Positions 55,014-64,000 of a stretch of 64,000 nt of DNA are shown here, piece by piece (the first letter of the stretch is position 1; each line of letters begins with the position of its first letter). The stretch covers positions 50,595,033 to 50,659,032 of the forward strand of contig CM066987.1 of the NCBI GenBank assembly GCA_033977485.1, written 5' to 3'. Position numbers and translations under genes: made by a program. Source of the stretch: Hydrangea macrophylla. Taxonomy: Eukaryota; Streptophyta; Magnoliopsida; Cornales; Hydrangeaceae. The notes under the pieces were generated by a model. It saw nothing but the letters and a program-made list of their open reading frames with translations, ran no database searches and had not been told where the DNA came from.

Positions 55014-57035
55014 TGTCACAGCCCGGTCCCACAATAGCGGAACCGGAGCCCGTGGCATGCCACCGAGGCTAAACCAATTCATTAACGTTTCCAAAATTAG
55101 GTTTGAAGAACACACGCAGCGGAAAACAAAATGCAATTTAAAACCAGAGGTTCAGTCGACTGCTCAGTCGACGGAGGAAGGCAGGGAATTTAATAGCAAT
55201 TCCAGTCGACTGAGGCTAGGGGGTCCAGTCGACTGAGGCGGGGTCCAGTCGACTGCTTTTGCTAAAATAAGAAGCAGTAGCTAGCAAACACAGGGGTTCA
55301 GTCGACTGAACACAGGACCAGTCGACTGCTCCCCTGACAGCAGCCCAATCTGCAGAATTTCAAGTTGAAAAGTTTCCTAACTTCAACCAAGGATCAAACA
55401 CACATTTCCAAAGGCACTCCAAAGTAATTCTAGCTGTATTAAAACATTACCAAACATAATTACAACATGTTATAGTCCATTACAACGTTCTAGATCCATT
55501 CTATCATACGAAGTTAAACATAAGTTAAAACAATAAAAATTCTTATTACAACATCCTATTGTCCCAAAACTACAAGATTTACATTTTAAGTTCCCTCCCA
55601 AACTAAACTCCCAATCCCCGTGCTCACTTCTGCGATTCCTCGCCAGCATTAACACCTGCAATGGTTATTTGAATAACCACATATATTTCGATTTGTGTAA
55701 GCTAATGCTTAGTGAATAAAACAACATTTGCACATGAATGATAAACATGTCCGCATTCACATTTCTACATTTCATACTAGTCGCCGGAGACTCACGTGCC
55801 CGTCCATACTCCCAATCCGCGACTCCTCGCCAATAAGTCCATGCGAAAGGGTAAGACCCACGATTCTTCTCTTCAATCGTGCGACCTTAATGCCTATATC
55901 GGCTCCACAAAATGGCACGGTGACCACGTGCTCCTTCTGACCCAAATAAGTAACTTAACATGCTCAAATACATATCACCATGCTCGCGGAAATCAAAACA
56001 TATCACCGTGCTATTGAGCCTACTTATCAATATAAATGCCCAATATGAACTACACAATATATATCTAAGAATTTATACATGCTATTCAAACATAACATGA
56101 ATACATGCCAAGAAATCATTCCAAAACATAGTTGAATCACTCACCTCCAAATAACGCTCCTATAATTCAATCTGAAGAAAACCCGTGCACAAAGAACGTG
56201 CAGAAGTCCGTCTAGTACAATTCCTATGGATCAGAATTCTATTTATCAACTTTTATGAAAAATTCTAGAAAATGACTTTTCGGAAAACTTAGCCAAACAG
56301 GCCCTAATAGGTATCAAAACGAAGCTCTTACCTCGAGGAGCTCGAATATGAAATCTGGGAGAAAACAAACTGACGGAAGGTCGTCGTTTGGCGTCGCAAA
56401 GCTCTAAGCTCCTAAATCTCCCTCTAGCCCCCTTTTGGCCTCCTTTCTTGAACTTAGGTTAAGAGTTGTGAAATATCTCAACTCATCTCTATCTATATAT
56501 AGGCAAAACTATTGGGAATTACGTTTACCTCCCCACGAGTTTTCCAAACTCCTAATTAGTCTCTGAAACTTTCTATACAGCTTATTCATAGCTTTACGAG
56601 TGAAACTTCGAAATTATAAAAGTTTTCGACTAAGTTTCGTTTGGTCGCTAAAACGCGAATTTCTACATGACGTTTTCGAAGTTGCTAATTAGCCTACCAA
56701 ATTAATAGCGTGTTCATTCGTCCTCACCAGGATGCTAAATCTAACAACAGAAATAAATTCTAAGCCAGAAAATAATACAGATATTAAAATACACAGGTAA
56801 ACATCTATTTTCAGATAAACATTTAAAATGTTCCACAGTGACCGTCTCATACTCGGAGAGACTTCACAAACAATAAATCATCAATCACAATAGTTTCAAA
56901 GGGTTCTCTAATACAGACACCCAAATCAACTCGTGAGTCAAAACTCACTCAACCATGTGTCATAAGACACGCCACATCACATTATCATGCATGACAATGT
57001 AATGCAAATGACATAACACAAATGCGGGTGTTATA
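55014..57035 (-). repeat. 5' LTR of the chromovirus
   Basis: Same length as the 3' LTR (2022 bp), with about a dozen single-base differences by eye, mostly in the first 600 bp. Includes six CAGTCGACTG palindromes (55152-55331). Confidence 0.93.
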
Positions 57036-57040
57036 CCCCA

Positions 57041-57249
57041 TAAAACCTTTCAGTCCCCACTCAACTAAACTCTTGGGTCCGCCATTGATAACAAATCTTC
57101 ACTATGAATAAAACCAAAGATCACAACCCTCTCAACTCTCTGTTAGAATCTCTCAAAAGTCCCAATTTCGTCCTCTCTTAGAATTCCTAAGGGTACCTAT
57201 TAATATATAATACGTTACTAAATCCTAGTAGGAGCGACTGTGTATCGCT

Positions 57250-57314
<65 letters not shown>

Positions 57315-59776
57315 TTACAAGGGAGTAGGAGTTAGTGACTATGTATCGCTGCAAAGAGAGAGAGAGAGATTGAGAGATATTACAAGGGAGTATAGATGTC
57401 CCAAAAGATGTGGTCAATCGGTCAAAGGACCTATTCCAATTAATTTTTTAATAAATGTCCTTATTATCAAAAACAATTTTATAGTGTCCTTAAACCCCTA
57501 TATTTCCATGATAGGAGACTTTTTACCATATATATATACATGTATATTTGAACAGAAGTTACAATAATTTAACATAAAAATTACTAGTATTCACGATTGA
57601 TCAACTGGCACAATATATCATATATAATTTTTTTCTTAAATCTAAAATATTGGGTATCACGGGGATACCATGTTTGATTTTATCCTCTCTCACAAGATTT
57701 AAATGTTTGCTGCGTTGGAGAGATTTTGTGATGAGTTGGATAAGACTTTCCCTAAAAATAGGGGCCAAATGGATCATAGAAACTCCTAATTAGGTTGGGA
57801 TATCATGTCACAAAATACAACCATTTCATTCAAGGTTTTTTTTTTTTTCTTTTTTCTGCCCTAACAAATTTCTGTGTTCATTTATTAAGCGTGAAAATGA
57901 CGAAAGCTAATCCACAAAAAGAAAATTGTGTTGCTTTTATGTCTTTTCTGGCATTAATATCCTCTCTCTGTCTCCAATGAATTCTATTTCTTCTACCCCA
58001 CAATTACTCTCTCCTCTTCATGAAAATTTTGGATCTGCTCTCTCTTTTTTCCTAAACATTGAATTAAAGATGAGAAAAGAAATTAAGTGCTGGTATTCTA
58101 TTTTCATGAAAGGAGAGATTAGTTGGGAATAGTAGAGTATTAAATTGGAAAGAGAAAAAAAATGGTGTATTAAAGTTCATTGTCAGGTCAAGAGATAGAA
58201 AAAAAAAAAAAAAAGATATGACTTTAGTAAAGTTGTTTTAGTAAATTTCGTTAGATTTCTCTCATGGTTTTAAAAACTATTTTTTTAAGACTGCATTATT
58301 TTAAAACTGTTTTTTTTTTTGGAAATTATGTATTTGTTTGAGAGGACCTTACAAAATGCACTGAAGCAATGTGATAGATTTGACTTCCTGTGACTTCCAT
58401 CTATTAACTAACATCCAGATCCACAATCCAGGAAAGACTATAGTGAGCAGTTTCTTATTTGAGAAAACACATTTTAGCCTTTGGATGAGTCATGAGCCAT
58501 AAATACATTTCGAGATCCTCCAAAATCCAAAAATTATAAATATTATGTATATTGGCCCCTGTGAAATTTTGAAAATATTAGTTATGTATATGTAATTGTA
58601 CAAATTTAAAATGAATTTATATATTGATTCCTCTAAATTTATCATTTTCTTATGCATATCCAACACTAATTGTAATCAAACACACCCTAAACTATCAGTT
58701 GAGTCATGATATCTAAAGAAAGAGAAGTTGAAATAAATTTACCGCGTGTAATCAATCACACCTAAAATATTTGGCTAAACACTTTTTTCTTTTCAACTCT
58801 AAGTTTAGCCCAACCCAAAATTTTTTAATATCAAAACATTTACAAATTAAAATCAATGATCATCACTTACTATTAAACAAAAAAGTGATAATATGCAGGC
58901 TGGGGCGTGATTATAAAAAGAGTTGGGAGACAGGAAGATCAAAACCACTTATACAATATAGAAATTGCTAGCACAAAATCTCTTAGCTCTTAAAAGAGCA
59001 AAAATATCTCACAGAGCAAAAAGTAGTTTTTTTGATATAAAAAATTTTACATAAAAATATTTATACCCAAAAAAAATTTCCTCAGGGGCATTGCCTCCAA
59101 ACCCCCTAATAAACTTATTTCTTAATGGACTCAAGCCAATAAACTTGGCCCTCCCAAATACACATTCCTAATCCGCCATTGATGAACAGCTTATCACAAT
59201 AACTTTATCCATAGAAAATGATCTAACATCCAGCCATGTTTGACACCGAACTTTGGATAAAGTAATTCTTTATTATGCTTTATTTCATGTGACAATTAAA
59301 ATTTGTGTACTGTGTAGTATATATTTGCTAATTAGCTTATTCCTCGAATTGCATGTATCTTTCAAGAAACAACAGATATTTTGTTGGATTATCTTATCCA
59401 TTGTTTTTTGTACAAAGATGAGAAAGAGTAGATTGATGAATGAAAACGAGAATTCTATGATGCGATGCAATTAGAGTGGTTTGGTTGTGTCATACAACAT
59501 ACATATGAATACAATTTTTAGAAACCTCAGTACAATATTTTGAGATCTGCATGCAATATTTTGGGACATGGGTACGAAGTTTGGGAGTTTGGCAGTTTTG
59601 TACTAAATGTTGGCAGCTTTATACACGTCTTTCTTTTAACCACATATAAAAGTTGTATGATATGATTAAACCAATATAATGGTATCAATGTATCATGTAT
59701 TTTTGCCAAATGATAAAAGAACAAATTTGTAGGAATTTTGTTTTTGGTCATAGATAATGGTCAGTAGTCAGGAGTT
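57041..59776. other. intergenic, no gene seen
   Basis: A (GA)n microsatellite spans about 57251-57312; a similar shorter one follows at 57355-57368 within a repeated GAGATATTACAAGGGAGTA context. A-run near 58200. The block GGGGCATTGCCTCCAAACCCC near 59085 looks like a remnant edge of the 35200-35599 type of element. Short ORFs lack domains and codon structure. Confidence 0.6.
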
Positions 59777-59973
59777 AGTCTGTTAAGGGGTGGGAGTAGG
59801 TCAGGGTATGCGCCCAAAACCTGAAGAGCGTGGGGCACTAGCCAGCCCACCCAGCCTACATGGATCGTATAATCTATAGCTCAAACTCCTCTAAGTGGAG
59901 TCGAATCGTACCCTGATCACCACTGGAGAAATTAAGGAAGTGATTGTTTGCTGTAATTTGCGCGGGCGTGCCA
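59777..59973 (-). mobile_element. PBS and leader of a Tat-like element
   Basis: Minus-strand TGGCACGCCCGCGC (59960-59973) resembles the PBS of the Tat element at 16551-16569. The sequence beyond it to about 59777 is leader-like without ORF and then stops matching anything recognised. Its orientation is the same as that of the LTR to its right. Confidence 0.45.
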
Positions 59974-59983
59974 GAACCAGCAG

Positions 59984-61042
59984 TGGTTCGATGTATGTGT
60001 GTGTACGTGCAAACTAATTTCCTATCCGCTTGTGTGAGTAATACACAAGGCTTTGATGAATCTGACTTCTAAACAAGGTGACTGTGTATAGTGAGTAGGA
60101 AAGTACCCTCACTGTAAATTCTCTAGCAGTACTGAAGCGCACAAGCTAAAAAGTATCAAGTTTAACAGGTAAACAAATCACAAACGGTTTAATAAAACAG
60201 ATTTTTATTAAATGTTTGGAAAAACTAATCAGATCTCAAGAACAAACCAGAAATAACACAAACAGAAAATAACAAAAGGACAGACCTATTTGCTATGAAG
60301 GCTAAAAAACATAAAGACTGGGTACTTTGAATGCTTTGAATGCTTCGAATGTGCTGTATGAATGCTGTTTCGAGAATGACGCGGAGTCCTTTGCTTGGAT
60401 GGCCTGCCTCTTATTTATAGCAGTCTTATACAATTTCTATTTGGACAATAATTCCTTGGCTTACGCCCCAAATTGCTTAATTGATTGGCTGATTAAAGAC
60501 CTTCCTTATCCATGACTCAATTGAATCAATCCCTTCAATTTAGGGATTAGACGCCTATATCCAGCTGGACGTCAGATTCCTTTCCTAAACGGACTCTTGT
60601 TTCTAAAACTTCTCAGAGATTAAGTCATCCTGCCAGCTATAGATAGCACCGCTTTCTCCTTTCCGTCCATCGTCCTCGTTACTAATTCCCTTGGATGAAT
60701 CGGACTCCATCTGTTTTGATGCCCGATTACCTTTTTTTAACCGTCCATGGCCAATCGGACTATTACTTCCATCTTTCATTACGTATTGTCTGATTAGGCT
60801 TTCCGTTGTTTCATTCCACCATCGGGCTCTCAACGTGCTAGGCTATGTCTCCCCAGAGCCCGATAATCCTCACCCATATTCAATCTTTCAACCGGGCTCT
60901 CCTCACCTTACCTAACATCTATCATCGGTCTCACGGCTATACCCGAGTCCGATGAGTCACTGATTGCTTAGCCCAGCCTCTCCTTCATTCTCTTCCACTT
61001 AAATCAGGCTCAAAAACCATTGACGGTTTTTGGGTGCAAACA
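59984..61042 (-). repeat. LTR of a second Tat-like element
   Basis: Minus strand starts TGTTTGCACCC (right edge 61042) and ends near CGAACCA (59984, approximate). A minus-strand TATA box CTATAAATAA lies at 60411-60420. On the right it abuts a polypurine tract and the antisense PMD gene, marking it as a 3' LTR; on the left it abuts a PBS, as a 5' LTR would. Confidence 0.6.
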
Positions 61043-61058
61043 ATTGCCCCCCAAAAGG
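61043..61058 (-). other. polypurine tract of the second Tat-like element
   Basis: Minus-strand CCTTTTGGGGGGCAAT directly next to the LTR start TGTTTGCACC. Confidence 0.65.
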
Positions 61059-61196
61059 TCATATCAAACATCCCGCCTTGATTGATGTGACATTTTGAAT
61101 TTTAAACTGGCCACGCGTCAAGCATGCATCAACTATCAGATTATGGAGAATCCCACCAGTCACTCCCCATTTAATGCGTCATGATTACAACGTCGT

Positions 61197-61328
61197 GATA
61201 TTTAAACAACCAAACTTTTGAACTCCTTACCACATTCACATTCTTACTCTCTCCCCATAATTCAAACAAAACAGAGCTTCTCTCTCTAGACCTCCATTTT
61301 TACGGCGACTTTTCTCCTCTCCACAGAC
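61197..61328 (+). promoter_or_regulatory. promoter and leader of the antisense PMD gene
   Basis: A TATA-like GATATTTAAAC (about 61197) precedes a CT/CA-rich leader up to the ATG at 61329. It would drive transcription opposite to the retrotransposon. Weak motif. Confidence 0.35.
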
Positions 61329-64000
61329 ATGGCTCCTAAAACCGCTCCGGCAACCTCCAAAGGAAAGAAAACCTTCATAGATGCACCTCCGCCACAAAAC
61401 CGCTGCAGAGAGGTTAGGACCCTAGCAAAAGCTCATGCCGCTGACATTTCCACCGATTACCTCACCCCCTACAGCTCGTCTGATGGCTCTCCCGTCGCAC
61501 CAGGCTTGGGAGCAGCGTTTCTTGGCCATCCTCTGGCTGCTTTTCTACCATTCTTCCCTCTAGTAGAAAATGAAGCATTCCTTCAAGTCCCTGCTCACTG
61601 GGACAAAGTCCAAAGTGCTAACCAGCCTATTCGGGGATGGCCGACCCCTGCCGCAGATTGGGACAAGTGGGTGACCAGGGTTTCGGCCTCTAAGTTTGGT
61701 GTCTGGAAGCAAACGGGCAGTTATGATGCCATAATGCTCAGTCGGTCTCGAATAGAGATAGACCGACCTCTTCTTCTGTCTGCTTTGTTATTCTGGTCTT
61801 CTTCTTGCAACGGCTTCCTTTTCCGTTGCGGACCAATGGCTCCCACCGTCAAAGACATAAGCTATCTACTCGGCCTTCGCCCCCATGGATAAGAGATCAT
61901 CCCCGGGCTTGACGTTGGGACGGCCAGCTTTGCCTACCCCCAACAAGAAATTATCAGGGATGGGGCCGTTTCACATAGGCCAATTACAGCCTTTGGAGGC
62001 TTTCTAACTGCCTGCATCGGGGCAGACAAGACTGAGGTGTCCGATGCAGAACACACTGCCTTCCTCATCTATTGGCTCAATAAATTTCTCTTCTGCTCGG
62101 CCAGCCAAGCCATTACCAAAGAATACACAACCTTGGCCTTGGCTCTTGCATCGGGGAAGCCGTTAGCCATGGCTACGCTTGTTTGGGCGCACTTGGTCCG
62201 TGGCATCACAGATTTTGTCCATTCGGGCTTCGGAGCTGGTGGGAGCCCGATATGTGTGCTTCAATTGTGGCTGCATTCTTATTTTCCCGAGTTCCAACCC
62301 CTCATCCGCCAATTGGCCGACGTTCCCAATTCTGCCGCCCAATTCATGGACGTGATTCCTTCTTCCCACTCCTTCGAGGAGTGTTTTACTTTCTTTTATC
62401 AAGGTTGTTCCCCTCGGGATGTCAACCTCTTTACCCCATTCTTTTCACTTCAATTCTCTTCTTTCCTTCAACTTTCCAATAATCCTTCCAACTGGGGTTC
62501 GGGCACCCAGTCCACTTATAATGAAATCTTCTCTAGCTACTTAGTAGCTAGAGACATTATTTTTAGTCCGAGCATTCCGTCGGCCAATAATAAATGTAGG
62601 GCTGAATATTACTTCGCTCCTTTATACGCCCGTCAATTCGGGCTTACACAACTCGTGCCCGTCCCCCCTGGCATTACTGTCAATGTTGACTGGGTGGAAC
62701 GCGGCCTCATTGTTAATGACGGTCAAGTGAAGAAAATAAAAGAAAGATCGGACCGGCTCAAAGCGGCGTTTAGCTTTACACCCTTCTCCGCCCGGCCCAT
62801 GGTGTCAGAGGAATTCACCCAGTGGTGGGGTGAACGGGCACGCAACATATTTCCAGGCACTGTTGCAGAGGCCCTTGTGCCTTTTACTGCATCATCGACC
62901 ACTGAGGCCGATGCTCCTGTCCCGACGGCAGCTCTAGTCAGGCGCAAACAAGTAGCCAAGAGACCGGCCAGAAAGCCAGCTCCGGGCAAAGGTCTTTCTC
63001 AGAAAAACAAAAAACAACCCCGACCTCTACTCAGGTTAGATTTTAACGGCTTCAAACAGCTTAGCCCAATTCTGCCTGTTCGTAGTTCTAATCTTCTGTT
63101 TTACAGCTCGTTGACGAAGACTCAGGAGAGGATCCACTCCCTACTTCAACTCAGACTCTTCCTCCAACTCTCCCTGCATCACCGACGTCTGCAGCGGCCT
63201 ATCTGGAACGGGTAGCCGTGCGGGTGATGCCTCTCCACATCGTGCCTCCTCTAACGCCTTCCAGTGGAGACGAAGACCTTGCACATATCAGCCAAGCCCC
63301 TGAGCAAGTTATCCTCTCTTCCAGCACTGAGGGCGCGGCCGATGCTGGAACTACCACAGAGGCAGTTGCGGAAGAAGTGGACCAAACCGTCCCTGCTGAA
63401 GTCGAAGCTTTCTCCGGGCAAGGGGAACCTCCTGCAATTACTGAGTCTTCCATTCCCTCAACAATGGAGTCGGTAATGGCCGAGGACAATCCTCCTGAAG
63501 TGTCTGCCATTGAGGCCGGTGCTGACAATTCGGGCGCAGCCCCAGAAACCGAGGTCTTACAAGTGACGGCGGCCTCAATGAGTCCAGGAGAAGAGACCGG
63601 CCACGTTTCTTCCTCCTCAGCGTTGGCTCAATCTCCTTCTCAACCAACTTTTTCGCAACCCAGTGAGGCCGAAGTTCGAGCAGCACTCTCAGCCTCCCTT
63701 GATCCTCACACTCAGGTATTGCAGTATACTTTTCCCTTCTAATTCATAAATTTTTAGATACCACATCTAACTGCTTCCTTTCCTTGAACAGGCCGATCCC
63801 CTGGGTCCAGAGCCACACATTCCTTTCAATGACTTCTTCACCGGCCTTGACCTAGGCGCTTTTGACCTTGACCCTCTTGAGCCCGAAGCTGTCTCACCTT
63901 CACGCCTCCAACAGGCTAAGGACCTTCTCTTCGGCCTGGCTGACCAGGAGCTTTCTAACCTTCCTGCTGCTGCTGATGTTGACGCAGCCTTGAACACCCT
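61329..64000 (+). pseudogene. antisense plant mobile domain (PMD) gene, continues past the window
   Basis: Starts MAPKTAPATSKGKKTF. PMD core: GWPTPAADWDKWVTRVSAS, FGVWKQTGSYDAIMLSR, LLLSALLFWSSSCNGFLFRC, APTVKDISYLLGLRPHG; a TAA at 61890-61892 interrupts the frame, which then continues (LIYWLNKFLFC, HSGFGAGGSPICVLQLWLHS, RAEYYFAPLYARQFGLTQ). A Lys/Arg-rich patch follows (RRKQVAKRPARKPAPGK). Probable introns 63035-63106 and 63716-63791. The exon 63107-63715 is acidic and Ser/Thr/Pro-rich; the last exon resumes at 63792 (DPLGPEPHIPFNDFF). The frame before the first intron does not match the frame after it, suggesting an indel near 63001-63020. Homologous to the PMD gene at 3726-6392. Confidence 0.8.

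Larger units (their letters stand above)
48153..57035 (-). mobile_element. Ty3/gypsy chromovirus (Tekay/Del-like), 8883 bp, with target duplication
   Basis: Two 2022-bp LTRs (48153-50174 and 55014-57035), initiator-Met PBS, polypurine tract, and gag-protease-RT-RNase H-integrase-chromodomain order. Flanked by CCCCA (48148-48152 and 57036-57040). By eye the LTRs differ at about a dozen sites, so insertion is recent. The coding region carries several stops, one frame change and an altered RT active site. Confidence 0.93.

Noticed and set aside
46753..56017. Three conserved sets of short ORFs (e.g. 47467-47756, 48867-49156, 55728-56017) as a gene family.
   Set aside because: They are the same stretch of the chromovirus LTR in its three copies; conservation follows from LTR identity.
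57187..57417. Ser/Leu-repeat ORF.
   Set aside because: It is the translation of the (GA)n microsatellite.

Overview
The window is plant nuclear DNA, almost certainly a repeat-rich, probably heterochromatic or intergenic block. It is AT-rich and packed with plant-type mobile elements: Athila-like and Tat-lineage Ty3/gypsy elements, a Tekay/Del-type chromovirus, a MULE, a CACTA element, Stowaway-like MITEs and a long solo LTR. Spliceosomal introns and a plant histone H2A exon fit this. There are no bacterial operons, ribosome binding sites, rRNA or tRNA genes that I can support. I cannot name the species. The only candidate ordinary host gene is a small single-exon membrane-protein ORF at 36121-36615; the H2A piece at 25421-25664 looks like an orphan exon.

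Layout. 1-3725: truncated Athila-like element (minus strand, broken gag, PBS and an LTR) that landed inside an older element. 3726-17925: Tat-lineage Ty3/gypsy element on the minus strand (LTR, PBS, long gag region, protease, RT, two RNase H domains, integrase) with an antisense plant-mobile-domain (PMD) gene on the plus strand; the Athila-like element interrupts this PMD gene. All coding regions carry stops. 18446-24125: a ~276-bp tandem repeat, then a ~40-bp minisatellite that is split by a 3304-bp solo LTR flanked by a perfect 5-bp duplication (CCTTT). 24126-28117: sparse sequence with MITE hairpins, microsatellites and the H2A exon.

28118-33117: a 5000-bp Mutator-like element with ~85-bp terminal inverted repeats and a perfect 9-bp target duplication. 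It carries a MURA-type transposase on the plus strand and a convergent intact small gene on the minus strand (GRF zinc finger plus a membrane segment), a layout like MuDR mudrA/mudrB. 35200-35599: small TIR element. 36945-45023: an 8.1-kb CACTA element with a 3-bp duplication (TGC), palindromic subterminal repeats and two diverged arrays of ~180-bp satellite repeats but no recognisable transposase. 46457-49187: a ~1.4-kb tandem duplication with a mosaic junction. 48153-57035: a young but defective chromovirus with 2022-bp LTRs and a 5-bp duplication (CCCCA). 59777-61058: leader, PBS, LTR and polypurine tract of a second Tat-like element on the minus strand. 61329-64000: its antisense PMD gene, running off the window.

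The most unusual points are: (i) three gag-type domains in series in the Tat element; (ii) a run of RNA polymerase II CTD-like heptads between the first and second of them; (iii) two separate Tat-like elements each with an antisense PMD gene beside the 3' LTR; (iv) the MULE's convergent GRF/membrane gene; (v) satellite arrays inside a CACTA element; (vi) dense W-box motifs in both the minisatellite and the solo LTR. Everything was read by eye; no alignment or database search was run.
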